The notes: generated by a model not told the origin, from the sequence alone. 64,000 nt of DNA from Hymenobacter convexus (GCF_030580955.1 NZ_JAUQON010000001.1:248001-312000); one strand, 5' to 3'; counted from the stretch's first letter, positions 1-8,703 are shown. Translations and numbers: made by a program.

Positions 1-1
1 C

Positions 2-826
2 GACCCGGCCGCCTCCACGGTCATGTTCATGACCAATGCCTCGCTCCTGCACGCTTTCGTGCCCATCCCCGAATACTTCTTTTCCTACAACGTGCCCTCC
101 TGGAGCATCTCCGACGAGATGTTCTTCTACTTCGCGTTCCCGTTCATCATTTTCCTGTTTGTGCGCAACAAGGCGCTGCTGCGCTTCGGTTGGCTGCTGT
201 TTCTGGCCGTGCCGGTGGTGATGTACTACTCCCTCGACAACAGCCACCACCCCTTCATGTACATCAATCCCTTTTTCCGGATTGTCGATTTCATCCTGGG
301 CATTACCCTGCACCAAATCTACAAGCGCGGTTTTCTCAGCGGGGTGTTCAGGTCGAAAATCGGTGCCACGTTCATGGAGCTATTGGCCTTTGGCGTGTTC
401 GGCGTGGCGTTCTACTACCACAACGACGTGCCCATGGGCTACCGCTTTTCGTGGTACTACTGGGTGCCCATGGCGATGATTATCTACGCGTTTGCGCATC
501 AGAACGGGTTCCTGTCGGCAGTGTTTTCGACGCGCGCCTGGGTGTGGTTGGGCGAAATCAGCTTTAGCTTCTACCTCATTCACCAACTCACCATGCGGCA
601 CATGCTCACCCTCAACGGCCGCCACAACTTCACCGACAACACCTATGTGCTGGCCGGCATCATGTTCGTGGTGGCCATGGTGCTGAGCTACCTGCTGCAC
701 CGCTTCATCGAGCTGCCCTGCAACCGCTACATCAAGGCGCGCTACAAGCGGAGCATCTTTGCTGCCACGCCGGTGCCGGCTACCGCGGCCGCGCCGCTGG
801 TAGCAAAAGCCCTCCCCATGCCGTAA
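2..826 (+). CDS. Membrane acyltransferase (acyltransferase 3 / OafA type), 5' end cut by window
   Basis: The frame is open from base 2, so the true start is outside the window; the first visible Met is at base 23. The visible part is a string of hydrophobic segments with short loops, as in integral membrane acyltransferases of the OafA/YrhL family (PF01757) that add acetyl or other acyl groups to surface polysaccharides. The segment WSISDEMFFY matches the family's WS-[LI]-S-x-E motif, and SFSFYLIHQ matches the conserved C-terminal S-F-x-x-Y-L-x-H stretch. The catalytic His region expected near the N terminus is not visible. The C-terminal tail is Ala/Pro-rich. The substrate cannot be told from the sequence. 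The HIRAN gene starts 10 bases downstream on the same strand. Confidence 0.85.
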   Translation, partial: DPAASTVMFMTNASLLHAFVPIPEYFFSYNVPSWSISDEMFFYFAFPFIIFLFVRNKALLRFGWLLFLAVPVVMYYSLDNSHHPFMYINPFFRIVDFILGITLHQIYKRGFLSGVFRSKIGATFMELLAFGVFGVAFYYHNDVPMGYRFSWYYWVPMAMIIYAFAHQNGFLSAVFSTRAWVWLGEISFSFYLIHQLTMRHMLTLNGRHNFTDNTYVLAGIMFVVAMVLSYLLHRFIELPCNRYIKARYKRSIFAATPVPATAAAPLVAKALPMP

Positions 827-835
827 TTTGGCCCC

Positions 836-1183
836 ATGATGAAAATCGTCCCCGCGTCCGAACCCCTCGTGCTGCTCGAATGCCTCGTGGCCGGCACCTC
901 GCACCGCCCCAACCTAGAGAAGTACGAGCCCAAACTCACGGTGGGCCAGGCCCTGCACCTGAGCCGCGAAGCCGACAACCACTACGACGACTGGGCCGTG
1001 CAGGTGCACACCGCCCCCGCCACCGACCCCGCCAACGTGTGGCTCGGCTACCTGCCCGAGGGCCGCAACGAAACCGTGGCCCGCTTGCTCGATGCCGGCA
1101 AGCACCTCTCGGCCCGCCTCAACCACAAATCCTGGGAAACCGACTGGCTCCACCTCGATATTGAAGTGCTGTTGCACGAGTAG
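836..1183 (+). CDS. HIRAN-domain protein
   Basis: This 115-residue protein reads as a single HIRAN domain (PF08797): a beta-rich fold seen alone in bacteria or fused to SNF2/HLTF helicases, where it binds DNA ends. Visible signature pieces are LVAGTSHRP near residue 17, LSREADNHYDDWAVQV around residues 42-57 (the family's L-x-R-E-x-D-N-x-x-D-x-x-A-[IV]-x-V), WLGYLP near residue 69 and LLDAGKHLSARL near residue 84. There is no signal peptide, so it should be cytoplasmic. It starts 10 bases after the acyltransferase stop and may be cotranscribed with it. A hairpin with a T-tract at 1318-1353 and a palindromic repeat follow. The biological role of stand-alone HIRAN proteins is not established; a DNA-repair link with ruvB next door is only suggestive. 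Confidence 0.8.
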   Translation: MMKIVPASEPLVLLECLVAGTSHRPNLEKYEPKLTVGQALHLSREADNHYDDWAVQVHTAPATDPANVWLGYLPEGRNETVARLLDAGKHLSARLNHKSWETDWLHLDIEVLLHE

Positions 1184-1208
1184 TAAAGACAGAACAGAAT
1201 AATAAGGC

Positions 1209-1308
1209 CGTCATGCTGAGCGCAGTCGAAGCATCTCTACCGCTATACTATTCCTTCCGATTGGATTAGTTACGCGGTAGAGATGCTTCGACTGCGCTCA
1301 GCATGACG
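1209..1308. repeat. Palindromic intergenic repeat, family A, copy 1
   Basis: The left arm begins GTCATGCTGAGCGCAGTC and the right arm is its reverse complement; the arms continue through GAAGCATCTCTACCGC. The loop carries the recurring ATTGGATTAGTTACGCGG segment. It lies between the HIRAN gene and ruvB. Confidence 0.95.
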
Positions 1309-1317
1309 TTCTTTGTG

Positions 1318-1353
1318 AAAAGCTCTTTTTCTTCAATTCGAAGGAGCTTTTTT
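1318..1353 (+). terminator. Probable intrinsic terminator after the HIRAN gene
   Basis: AAAAGCTC and GAGCTTTT pair around an inner CTTC/GAAG stem, with a bulge on one side, and the right arm runs into six T residues. Confidence 0.55.
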
Positions 1354-1415
1354 GCCTGCAATACAGTTACTCATTAGCTTAGCAAGCGTCGACCAATCAT
1401 TTTAGTAATATCAGT

Positions 1416-2471
1416 ATGCGCGAAGCCTTTCTCACCGGCGGAACTGAGGGATTCGATGCCACCGACAAGGACATCGACAAAGCCCTCCGCCCGCTTAGTT
1501 TCGACGATTTCACGGGCCAGGACAAGATTCTGGAAAACCTGAAGGTGTTTGTGGCCGCCGCCAAGCAGCGCGGCGACGCCCTCGACCACGTGCTGCTGCA
1601 CGGCCCGCCCGGCCTGGGCAAAACCACGCTCTCGCACATCATCGCCAATGAGCTGGGCTCGGGCATCAAGATGACCAGCGGCCCGGTGCTGGACAAGCCC
1701 TCCGACCTAGCCGGCCTGCTCACCAACCTGGAGCCGCACGACGTGCTGTTCATCGACGAAATTCACCGCCTCAACCCCGTGGTGGAAGAGTACCTCTACT
1801 CGGCGATGGAGGACTACCGCATCGACATCATGCTCGACTCGGGCCCCAATGCCCGCTCGGTGCAGATTTCGCTCTCGCCCTTCACCCTCGTGGGCGCCAC
1901 CACGCGCTCGGGTATGCTCACGGCGCCGCTGCGCGCCCGTTTCGGCATCTCGGCCCGCCTGGAGTACTACGATTCCAAGCTGCTGACCACTATTGTGCAG
2001 CGCTCGGCCGAAATCCTGGGCACGCCCATTCACGAGGACGCGGCCTTTGAAATTGCCCGCCGCTCGCGCGGCACGCCCCGCATTGCCAATAACCTGCTGC
2101 GCCGCACCCGCGACTTCGCCCAAATCAAGGGCGACGGCACCATCACAGTCGAAATCGCGCAGTTTGCCCTCAACGCGCTGGATGTGGACGCCCGCGGCCT
2201 CGATGATATGGACAAGCGCATTCTGACTACCATCATCGACAAGTTCAAGGGTGGCCCGGTGGGTATCAGCACCATCGCCACGGCCTGCGGCGAAGAAGGC
2301 GAAACCATCGAGGAAGTGTACGAGCCCTTCCTGATTCAGGAAGGATACATCAAGCGCACCTCGCGCGGCCGCGAGGCCACCGAGGCGGCGTACCAGCACC
2401 TGGGTCGCCTGCTGCCCAACCATTTGCGCGGCAACAACGGCGCGAGCTTGTTCGATGAGATAACGTCGTAG
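1416..2471 (+). CDS. ruvB: Holliday junction branch-migration helicase RuvB
   Basis: This 351-residue protein is RuvB, the hexameric AAA+ motor that drives branch migration of Holliday junctions with RuvA. Walker A is GPPGLGKT at residues 63-70, and Walker B is the IDEIHR segment near residue 112. The RuvB sensor segment [18 protein letters not shown] and the C-terminal winged-helix part ([20 protein letters not shown] to [18 protein letters not shown]) are all present. The length is normal for the family. The start at MREAFLTGG fits RuvB N termini. ruvA and ruvC are not in the window. Transcription seems independent: a terminator-like hairpin and a repeat lie upstream, and a second palindrome separates it from queG. 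Confidence 0.98.
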   Translation: MREAFLTGGTEGFDATDKDIDKALRPLSFDDFTGQDKILENLKVFVAAAKQRGDALDHVLLHGPPGLGKTTLSHIIANELGSGIKMTSGPVLDKPSDLAGLLTNLEPHDVLFIDEIHRLNPVVEEYLYSAMEDYRIDIMLDSGPNARSVQISLSPFTLVGATTRSGMLTAPLRARFGISARLEYYDSKLLTTIVQRSAEILGTPIHEDAAFEIARRSRGTPRIANNLLRRTRDFAQIKGDGTITVEIAQFALNALDVDARGLDDMDKRILTTIIDKFKGGPVGISTIATACGEEGETIEEVYEPFLIQEGYIKRTSRGREATEAAYQHLGRLLPNHLRGNNGASLFDEITS

Positions 2472-2473
2472 CG

Positions 2474-2548
2474 TTGTAGCGTGGACTCTGCGAGTCAGCG
2501 CCTCGAACGAGCCGAACCATGCGCGGACTCGCAGAGTCCACGCTACAA
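2474..2548. repeat. Palindrome between ruvB and queG
   Basis: A 23-base arm starting TTGTAGCGTGGACTCTGCGA (2474-2496) is repeated inverted at 2526-2548, with a loop of about 29 bases. The arms differ from the GTCATGCTGAG family. Part of it creates a false N-terminal extension of the queG frame. Confidence 0.9.
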
Positions 2549-2611
2549 GGAACGCGCCGCCCCCAGCGGCGCGTTTCCCGTTTCTTTGCAGCTCAGTTTC
2601 TCTTGTTACCC

Positions 2612-3571
2612 ATGCTTCCTCCGTCCCAATGGGCCCCTTTTATCAAGCGCCGCGCGGCGGAACTGGGCTTTATGGCCTGCGGCATTTCGAAGGCGGAGTT
2701 CCTGGAAGAAGAAGCCCCGCGCCTCGAAACCTGGCTCACGCGCCGGATGAACGGCAAGATGGGCTACATGGAAAACCACTTCGACAAGCGCCTCGACCCG
2801 CGCCTGCTGGTGGACGGTGCCAAATCGGTGATTTCGCTGCTGCTCAACTATTACCCCGCGCCCGAAACCCAGCAGCCCGACGACACCCTCAAAATCAGTA
2901 AATACGCCTACGGCCGTGATTACCACTTCGTCATCAAGGACAAGCTGAAAACGCTGCTGGCCGACATGGAGGCCGAAATCGGAGCTATCGGAGGCCGCTG
3001 CTTTGTTGATTCGGCGCCGGTATTGGACAAGGCTTGGGCAAAGAAATCGGGCCTCGGCTGGGTGGGCAAGAATTCGAACCTGATAACGCCCGGCACGGGC
3101 TCTTTCTACTTCATTGCCGAGCTGATTGTGGACGTAGAACTGCCCCCCGACGGGCCCATTCGGGACTACTGCGGCACCTGCACCAAGTGCGTGGACGCCT
3201 GCCCCACACAGGCCATCACCGAGCCCTACGTAGTGGACGGCAGCAAGTGCATCAGCTACTTCACCATCGAACTCAAGGACCAGATTCCGACGGAAGTGGC
3301 CGGGCAGTTTGGCAACTGGGTATTTGGCTGCGACATCTGCCAGGATGTGTGCCCCTGGAACCGCTTCGCCAAACCGCACAACGAGCCACAATTCAACCCC
3401 GCGCCTGGCCTGAAAGACCTGACGCCCGGCGACTGGCGCGAAATCACCCACGAACTGTTTACAGAGCTGTTCCGGCAATCGGCCGTGAAGCGCACCGGCT
3501 ACGAAGGGCTGAAACGCAACATCCGGTTTGTTGCCGACGCGCCCACCACAGCCCCCGCCGACGCCGACTAG
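2612..3571 (+). CDS. queG: Epoxyqueuosine reductase QueG
   Basis: QueG is the cobalamin- and iron-sulfur-dependent enzyme that reduces epoxyqueuosine to queuosine in tRNA anticodons. The 319-residue product shows [16 protein letters not shown] (a 4Fe-4S motif near residue 190) and [11 protein letters not shown] (second cluster near residue 246), plus the N-terminal segments [15 protein letters not shown] and [25 protein letters not shown] typical of the family. The frame is open upstream to 2519, but that extension is encoded by the palindrome at 2474-2548, so the Met at 2612 ([10 protein letters not shown]) is preferred. The stop TAG overlaps the stop of the opposite-strand gene in a shared CTAG. 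Confidence 0.96.
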   Translation: MLPPSQWAPFIKRRAAELGFMACGISKAEFLEEEAPRLETWLTRRMNGKMGYMENHFDKRLDPRLLVDGAKSVISLLLNYYPAPETQQPDDTLKISKYAYGRDYHFVIKDKLKTLLADMEAEIGAIGGRCFVDSAPVLDKAWAKKSGLGWVGKNSNLITPGTGSFYFIAELIVDVELPPDGPIRDYCGTCTKCVDACPTQAITEPYVVDGSKCISYFTIELKDQIPTEVAGQFGNWVFGCDICQDVCPWNRFAKPHNEPQFNPAPGLKDLTPGDWREITHELFTELFRQSAVKRTGYEGLKRNIRFVADAPTTAPADAD

Positions 3572-3783
3572 CCGACGCCCGCCACGGGAAAATCATCCCG
3601 GAAGCGGCCAAATACCCGCTTCAGCACGTGTCGGTACACGCGGGAAAACTGCTGGTAGCACCAGCTGCGGAAGTCTGCCAGCTCGGCCGGGAGCACCATT
3701 TTGAGGGCTTTGCGCAGTTCTTTCTCGAACAGCGCCTTGTTGAAGCTGACTTTGGTCAGAATCATTTTCACATATTCCAGCAT
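3568..3783 (-). CDS. Small conserved protein of Bacteroidota type, function unknown
   Basis: A 71-residue basic protein starting [14 protein letters not shown] and rich in Lys, Arg, Phe and Leu. It has no signal peptide or membrane segment and looks mostly helical. I recall similar short proteins in Hymenobacter-like genomes but no assigned function. The composition (regular alternation of charged and hydrophobic residues, no low-complexity runs) is that of a real protein rather than a shadow. It converges on queG and shares the palindromic CTAG containing both stops (TAG at 3569-3571 on plus, TAG from 3570-3568 on minus). About 225 bases without a gene lie between its start and the ferritin-like cluster. 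Confidence 0.7.
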   Translation of the reverse strand: MLEYVKMILTKVSFNKALFEKELRKALKMVLPAELADFRSWCYQQFSRVYRHVLKRVFGRFRDDFPVAGVG

Positions 3784-3938
3784 CGGGGTGAGTACAAGGG
3801 TAGTGAAAAATGGGTGGAAACAGCGGCCTCTCGATACGCACGAGCTTGGCTGCCTTGATAATAGGAAAGATACAATATAGGAAGGACCAAACGCAAGAGG
3901 CCAAATGGCCCAAAGCGTTGCGGGACCGTCAATACGCG

Positions 3939-3964
3939 AAAAGAGCGGCCAGGGCCGCTCTTTT
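3939..3964. terminator. Bidirectional intrinsic terminator after the ferritin-like cluster
   Basis: AAAAGAGCGGCC and GGCCGCTCTTTT form a perfect stem with a tiny loop, with A- and T-tracts on the two sides. It is placed about 45 bases past the stop of the last ferritin-like gene. Confidence 0.8.
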
Positions 3965-4007
3965 CCGGGGGAATGCCAAAATTTTGTATTCTCCTATATG
4001 GCCTTGT

Positions 4008-4862
4008 TTAGAAGAACAAATTGAGCGCCGCCTGTGCCACGGCAGTGCTTATGGGCTCATCAAACGCTTCGGCCAAAGCCGCGTCCTGAACGGCGGTATT
4101 GTCGCGTACAAGGAAGATGCTGGCCGAGGGCAGGGTGGTGCTCACCGAAACGGGCTGGAGCACGTTGGCCTCGCCGCCGGTGGCGGCCGCGGTGAGGGCC
4201 TGGGCCGCAGCGGGCCGTGCAATGACCGTGTCTTTGTCACTGGGCCAGTTGCTCACCGTGGCGCCACGGCTGCGGCGCAGGCCGCGCACGTGGGCCGAGT
4301 GCTGGGCTTCCACGCTCTGCATGCGCAGCACGGCCCGAACGAGGCGGAAATCGGAGACGATGTTGAAGACGTGGTTTTGGTAGAGGCGAACGCCCAGGTC
4401 CTCAATCTGCTGCGCCAGGGCCAGAAAATTGTCGTAGTTGGTGAACACCGCGGGAAAAAGCTCCGGGTTGGCCGCCGCGTTGCGCCGGCCGCTGAAGTCA
4501 AACGTCGGTGCCGTGGGAACGGTGCTGCCCGCGCCCTGTACCGTTTGCGTCAGGAACGCAATGTGCTGCGACTGGTGGGACAGCAAGCGCTGGAAATCGG
4601 CGGTCTGGGCTGCCGGAATCAGGCCGGTGGCGGCCAGGCCCTGGGTGTAGAGGGCCGCTTGCAGGCGCTCGAGCTGCAACAGCTGCAGCACGGCATCCAG
4701 CGTCGAGTCTTGGGTGGCGGCAGCGGCCGGGAGGGCGCCCAGCGCGAGTGGCAGCGCCGCCACGGCGGCCCGGCCCAGCTGCGCCAGCACGTCGCGGCGC
4801 GGGGCGGCCGAAGAAGAGGCCGGGGTGGCGGCCAGATGGTCAAGCAGGGATATCAGCTTCAT
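4008..4862 (-). CDS. Secreted ferritin-like protein, MNFFQII type, third pair (degenerate ligands)
   Basis: A 284-residue protein of the exported ferritin-like family (Ferritin_2, PF13668, often called desiccation-associated). The frame opens at 4910, but the start at 4862 (MKLISLLDHLA) aligns with the MNFFQII starts of the paralogues at 6711 and 8666. The N terminus has a twin-Arg-like APRRDVLAQLGRAAVAALPLALGALPAAAA, consistent with export. Ferritin helices are visible: LLQLERLQAALY, SHQSQHIAFL, IEDLGVRLYQ, SVEAQHSAHVR. Compared with its paralogues, the second Glu of the first helix is Gln, and the Glu of the E-x-x-H helix is Gln (QSQH), so metal binding may be weakened. It follows the gene at 4911-5663 by 48 bases and ends before a strong terminator. 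Confidence 0.85.
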   Translation of the reverse strand: MKLISLLDHLAATPASSSAAPRRDVLAQLGRAAVAALPLALGALPAAAATQDSTLDAVLQLLQLERLQAALYTQGLAATGLIPAAQTADFQRLLSHQSQHIAFLTQTVQGAGSTVPTAPTFDFSGRRNAAANPELFPAVFTNYDNFLALAQQIEDLGVRLYQNHVFNIVSDFRLVRAVLRMQSVEAQHSAHVRGLRRSRGATVSNWPSDKDTVIARPAAAQALTAAATGGEANVLQPVSVSTTLPSASIFLVRDNTAVQDAALAEAFDEPISTAVAQAALNLFF

Positions 4863-4910
4863 GCGAAAACCGGCGGGCGGCTGTAGAAATAACGAAAAAG
4901 GCCGCGACAA

Positions 4911-5663
4911 TTAGCCGTTGGCGGTGCACAGGCCCGGGTCGGAGCTGGGGCTGGTGTCGGGGCAGGTGATGGACAGCACATAGGGCGTCCAGAAGGGAGC
5001 CAGCGCCGTGAGCACCTCGGTCGGCGTCTTGGTGATGAGCTGGCCGCTAGCATCCACCACCGTGCCGTTGGCAAACGAGCCGGGCGTGAGCAAATCGCGC
5101 ACCGTGGCCGCGTGCCGGGCCAGCACCGTCGACATTTTAAGCAGCAGCGCGCGCGCGTAGGCGTTGGTGCTGTTGAAGAACGGCAGAATCACCGGGTAGG
5201 CCGCTGCCGCCAAGTCTTCGAGCTGCAGGGCCGCCGCCAGCACGCCGGCCCGCGACGTGAGCGTGAACCGTGTGAGGCTGAAGGCGAAATCTGCGGGGAA
5301 AAGCGCGGTGGCCCGGGTGGGGTCGATGAGGTATTTAAGCGTTTCGCGGTGCACCACTTCGTGGTCGCGCATGTCGGCAAAAATGGCCCGTTCGGCGGCG
5401 GGGAGGTCGCCGGGGGGCGAGTCAACCACTTTTTGGTAGGTCGTGGACTTGGCCAGGGCCAGCAGGTAGGCGTAGTACAGCAGGCCCTTGTTGCCCTGAG
5501 GCAGCGCAATCTGGTTGGTATCGGCGGCCGGGGTGGGGGTGGAGGAGCTACACCCCGCCACCACCAGCGCGGCCGAAGCCGCTGAAGCGGCCGAAACCTG
5601 CAAAAACAAGCGCCGCCCCAGCGACTGTTCCCGCCAGGCGGGCAAATGAGATTGGTCAGACAT
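4911..5663 (-). CDS. Ferritin-like lipoprotein, third pair (degenerate ligands)
   Basis: A 250-residue member of the same exported ferritin-like family, lipoprotein subtype. The N terminus GRRLFLQVSAASAASAALVVAGCSSS combines a twin-Arg-like n-region with a lipobox VAGC (Cys near residue 38). The four-helix pattern is recognisable (DHEVVHRETLKYL, LEDLAAAAYP, LARHAATVRDLL), but the first helix reads LALAKSTTY where the paralogues have LEQLEAxFY, and the last helix has LARH where the others have EARH. Three expected Glu ligands are therefore missing. It may be structural or non-catalytic. It is probably cotranscribed with the next gene; a possible weak hairpin between it and the upstream pair suggests its own unit. 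Confidence 0.85.
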   Translation of the reverse strand: MSDQSHLPAWREQSLGRRLFLQVSAASAASAALVVAGCSSSTPTPAADTNQIALPQGNKGLLYYAYLLALAKSTTYQKVVDSPPGDLPAAERAIFADMRDHEVVHRETLKYLIDPTRATALFPADFAFSLTRFTLTSRAGVLAAALQLEDLAAAAYPVILPFFNSTNAYARALLLKMSTVLARHAATVRDLLTPGSFANGTVVDASGQLITKTPTEVLTALAPFWTPYVLSITCPDTSPSSDPGLCTANG

Positions 5664-5764
5664 TCGTTAAATATTCAAGCCAGCCCGCCAACCCGATATG
5701 CCGGGCCTCGGCCATTACAAAGGTACTCCCTGCCCGTCCATTGGTTGCAAAGCCCCCACAACAA

Positions 5765-5792
5765 AGCCGGCCCCACCCAGGCGGAACCGGCT
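5765..5792 (-). terminator. Possible weak terminator after the second ferritin-like pair
   Basis: On the minus strand AGCCGG and CCGGCT pair around a 16-base loop, followed by TTTGTTGT. The stem is only 6 bp and the T-tract is imperfect. Confidence 0.35.
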
Positions 5793-5835
5793 CCATAAGC
5801 TGAATCAGGCCGAAAAGGTGTCTTCCGGGCTGATT

Positions 5836-6711
5836 TTAAGCCAGCAAGCCACCGGCCCGCGAAGCATCAACCACCTCGGCGGGCTGCAGGTATTCGTCGA
5901 AGGCAGCTGCCACATCGGCGGCGTCGTAAGTAGTAGCGAGGGCCGTGGTCAGCGGGAGGTTCACCTGAATGGTGTTGTTTTCGGCGGGGCTGGCCTTGGT
6001 GTAGGCCGGAATGCCGAACGCGCCGCCGGGGGTGGTCACCTGCGTGCTGGGAGTCCCGGTCACGCCGCTGGTGTAGGTGGGGTTGGTGGCCACGTCGTCG
6101 GTATTGCTCACCCAGGGCCGCTGCCCGCGCATAACGCGGATGTGGGCCGCGTGGCGGGCTTCGACCGAATGAATCTGCAAGGCCGTGGTGAGCAGCGTGG
6201 TGCCCACCAGCTCGGCCGCGCGGCCCTTGTAGGCGCGCACGCCGGTATCTTCCAGCAGCTGGGCTACTTGCAGCTGCCCGGCGTAGGTACTCGGAAATGC
6301 CGACGGCTTGAAGCGGATGCCCGAAGTAGCCGTGCCCGTAACGGGTGTGCCGCCCGCCGCCTGAATGGTGCGCGTGAGCAGGGCCACGTGGGCGTCTTCG
6401 TGCTTTTTGATTTGGGTGATGGCGGCCGTGGCGGCGGCATTGGGTAGGGTGCCGGCCGCCAGAAACAGCCGGTAGAAGTCGGCTTCGAGCAGCTCCAGGG
6501 TCAGGGCGTAGTTCAGCACATCGACGGGCGTGGACTTGGTGCCGGCGTAGGCCTTCTGAAACAGCGCGCCCAGAAACAGCGGCGTAGCGGCCAGCGCCGA
6601 GCGTTTGGCGGCCGAACCCAGCGAGCTAAATACCGCCCGCCGCGAATCGAAACGGTCCAGCACGTCGGGGTCTACGGCCGCAAGCTGGTCGATAATCTGA
6701 AAAAAATTCAT
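5836..6711 (-). CDS. Secreted ferritin-like protein, MNFFQII type, second pair
   Basis: A 291-residue exported ferritin-like protein (PF13668). The start MNFFQIIDQLAAVDPDVLDRFDSRRAVF is the same as in the paralogue at 8666 and contains a twin-Arg pair (SRR) ahead of a hydrophobic stretch ending QKAYAG, so export through Tat or Sec is likely. All expected ligand positions are present: LELLEADFY, KHEDAHVALL, LLEDTGVRAYKG and SVEARHAAHIR. The C-terminal third is a Thr/Gly-rich tail and then a helix containing FDEYL. It follows the lipoprotein partner at 6745-7437 by 33 bases. The family is linked to stress or desiccation in some bacteria, but its chemistry is not established; di-metal oxidase or metal-storage roles are guesses from the fold. 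Confidence 0.88.
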   Translation of the reverse strand: MNFFQIIDQLAAVDPDVLDRFDSRRAVFSSLGSAAKRSALAATPLFLGALFQKAYAGTKSTPVDVLNYALTLELLEADFYRLFLAAGTLPNAAATAAITQIKKHEDAHVALLTRTIQAAGGTPVTGTATSGIRFKPSAFPSTYAGQLQVAQLLEDTGVRAYKGRAAELVGTTLLTTALQIHSVEARHAAHIRVMRGQRPWVSNTDDVATNPTYTSGVTGTPSTQVTTPGGAFGIPAYTKASPAENNTIQVNLPLTTALATTYDAADVAAAFDEYLQPAEVVDASRAGGLLA

Positions 6712-6744
6712 GTTGCGAAGGATAACGAAGGGAGGGAAGACGGG

Positions 6745-7437
6745 CTATTTGCCCACAGTGCTGGCATCCAGCTTCTCGGTGATGAAGGGTTGGGCCGCGG
6801 CAATGACGTCGGTGGGCGTCAGCTGCTTGTCGAGGCCGGTGGCGTCCACCTGGTTGTCGTCGGCGAAGGAGCCCGGCGCCAGCAGGTCGCGCACGTAGGC
6901 GGCGTGGCGGGCCTCCACCGACACAATCTGACCGGCAATAGTGAGGTAAGCCTGCGACTTGAGCAGAATACCTGCCCCGTTGTAGGCGGCCACGCCCAGG
7001 TCTTCAAACGTTTTGGCCGCGTTCAGCACACTGGCCCGGCTGCTGAAGTTAATGGTGGTGAAAATCGGCGTGAGGGTGGGCAGCAGCGAGCCGCCCGCGC
7101 TGGTGATGGCGGCCTTCAGAAAGTCGCGGTGAATGGCCTCGTGGGCGGCAATCTGAGTGAAGTAGGCCAGCTCACCGGTCAGGAAATCGGCGGCCGGTGT
7201 TTTCACCACCTGGGCATAAAAGGCGGCTTCGAGCTGCTCCAGCGCATAGGCGTAGTTGAGCACACCCACATCGCCCGTGCCGAGGCTCACGGTGCCGGCC
7301 GTGGTGGTAGTGGTGGGGTCGTTGTCTTTGGAGCAGCCGGCCAGCACCAGGGCCGTAGCCCCCGCCGTGGCGCCGGCATACTGGAAAAACGAGCGCCGCT
7401 TAATGGGCGTGTGCAGCGGCTGAAGAGTATCAGACAT
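6745..7437 (-). CDS. Ferritin-like lipoprotein, second pair
   Basis: A 230-residue lipoprotein-type ferritin-like protein. The frame is open to 7530, but the Met at 7437 (MSDTLQPLHTPIKRRSFFQYAG) matches the start of the paralogue at 9477, so it is preferred. The KRRSFF motif, the hydrophobic AGATAGATALVLAGC and Cys form a Tat-like lipoprotein signal. Ligand helices are intact: LEQLEAAFY, AHEAIHRDFL, FEDLGVAAYNG, SVEARHAAYVRDL. The protein is very close to the paralogue at 8704-9477, including the signal region, indicating a recent duplication. It is followed after 33 bases by its MNFFQII partner and is preceded by a terminator-like hairpin, so each pair may be its own transcript. Confidence 0.88.
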   Translation of the reverse strand: MSDTLQPLHTPIKRRSFFQYAGATAGATALVLAGCSKDNDPTTTTTAGTVSLGTGDVGVLNYAYALEQLEAAFYAQVVKTPAADFLTGELAYFTQIAAHEAIHRDFLKAAITSAGGSLLPTLTPIFTTINFSSRASVLNAAKTFEDLGVAAYNGAGILLKSQAYLTIAGQIVSVEARHAAYVRDLLAPGSFADDNQVDATGLDKQLTPTDVIAAAQPFITEKLDASTVGK

Positions 7438-7613
7438 GAAGAAAACAGAATAAGAATCGGAGGCCTCTGCCCAGGCCTTGCTACGCAAGCAAGAGCCGGC
7501 AACGGGCCAGGAGGTTGTACGGTTGAACAAGTAAAAGTAACGGGGCGGCGCCGGAAGTCGCTTGCCCCGCCGAACATGATGGCCGCCAGCGCCCGGCCAG
7601 GCTGCCGGGCAAA

Positions 7614-7655
7614 CACAAAAAAAGGGCCGACCCGCAGGTCAGCCCTTTTCATTGG
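7614..7655 (-). terminator. Probable terminator after the first ferritin-like pair
   Basis: AAAGGGC-C-GACC and GGTC-A-GCCCTTT pair with one mismatch around a 4-base loop, and on the minus strand a run of T follows. It sits just after the stop at 7680. Confidence 0.7.
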
Positions 7656-7679
7656 CAAGCAAGAAGCCTTGCCCTAAAA

Positions 7680-8666
7680 CTACGCCAGGAAATTGTTACC
7701 GTTCACCACGAAGGTGCGGGCAATGGTTTTCACCGTCGTCACATCCAAAGCTTCGTCGAAAGCTTCGGAGAAAGCCGAGGCCGGGAAACCGGTGGTGTTG
7801 GGCAGGCCCGTCAGGACAGCACCACCCTGGGTGGTGTTGCTTTCGGCATCAAACGTCACGCCCGTGGGAGCGCCCGTGTTGTTGCCAGCGCCGTAAATGG
7901 GGGCCGTAGGACCAGTGGGCGAGCCACCGGCACCCCCGTTATCGGTGCCCGAAATCCAGCTCTTGGGAGCTGCATTATAAGGCGAAACCGGCAGGCCTTG
8001 CGAAGCCGCGTTGTTCATGGGGCCGGCGCGGCGCATGGTGCGCAGGCGGGAGGCGTGGCGAGCTTCCACCGAGTGGATGTTGAGCGCAGCCGTCAGCACG
8101 GTTTTGTTGCTCATCAGCAGCGCGGCGCCGCCTTTGTAGGCACGCACGCCGGTGTCTTCCAGCGACTGCGCCACGGCGAGGTAGGTCAGCGGGTTCGTTA
8201 ACACGTCGGCAAACGGGCCGCCAGCGGCGCCCTTGCCGCCGGTGAAGTCGAACGTAGCGGCGCCTGGGTCGGCGATGGCCGCCGTGCCCAGCACCGAGCG
8301 CAGGAAGGTGACGTGGTTGGCTTCATCCGTGCGGATGAGGTCGATGGCAGCCAGGTTGGTGCCGCTGAAACCGCCCCGCAGGGTGACCGCTGATGCACCA
8401 GACCCAGCGGCGCTGCGCTGGTAGAAGTACGACTCCAGGTACTCCAGGCTCAAGGCAAAGTTGAGCACGTCGTTTACCGAGGCACCTACCGGCGTCTGGG
8501 CGTACACTTTGTTGAAAATCGAACCGAGTGCCAGCGGCACGGCCGCGGCCGACAGCTTCTGGCCCAGGCCGGTCATGTGCTTGAAAATGCTACGACGCGA
8601 ATCGAGACGGTCGTACACTTCCGGGTCCACTTTCTCGATTTCCGAGATGATTTGAAAAAAATTCAT
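7680..8666 (-). CDS. Secreted ferritin-like protein, MNFFQII type, first pair
   Basis: A 328-residue exported ferritin-like protein (PF13668), the longest of the six. It begins MNFFQIISEIEKVDPEVYDRLDSRRSIFKHM, followed by a hydrophobic run to NKVYAQ, a likely Tat/Sec signal. The four-helix ligands are intact: LEYLESYFYQ, TDEANHVTFL, SLEDTGVRAYKG and SVEARHASRLR. Extra length comes from a Gly/Pro/Asn-rich segment (about residues 225-285) before the last helix. It follows the lipoprotein at 8704-9477 by 37 bases, the same order and spacing as in the other two pairs, which argues that the pair is the functional unit. Confidence 0.88.
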   Translation of the reverse strand: MNFFQIISEIEKVDPEVYDRLDSRRSIFKHMTGLGQKLSAAAVPLALGSIFNKVYAQTPVGASVNDVLNFALSLEYLESYFYQRSAAGSGASAVTLRGGFSGTNLAAIDLIRTDEANHVTFLRSVLGTAAIADPGAATFDFTGGKGAAGGPFADVLTNPLTYLAVAQSLEDTGVRAYKGGAALLMSNKTVLTAALNIHSVEARHASRLRTMRRAGPMNNAASQGLPVSPYNAAPKSWISGTDNGGAGGSPTGPTAPIYGAGNNTGAPTGVTFDAESNTTQGGAVLTGLPNTTGFPASAFSEAFDEALDVTTVKTIARTFVVNGNNFLA

Positions 8667-8703
8667 GGCGAAGAGAATTCAGAGTTGAAAAGAGAAAGGG
8701 AGT

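Noticed and set aside
380..904. Long minus-strand frame opposite the acyltransferase and HIRAN genes
   Set aside because: It is His/Val/Gly-rich and shadows two recognised genes, a typical high-GC antisense frame.
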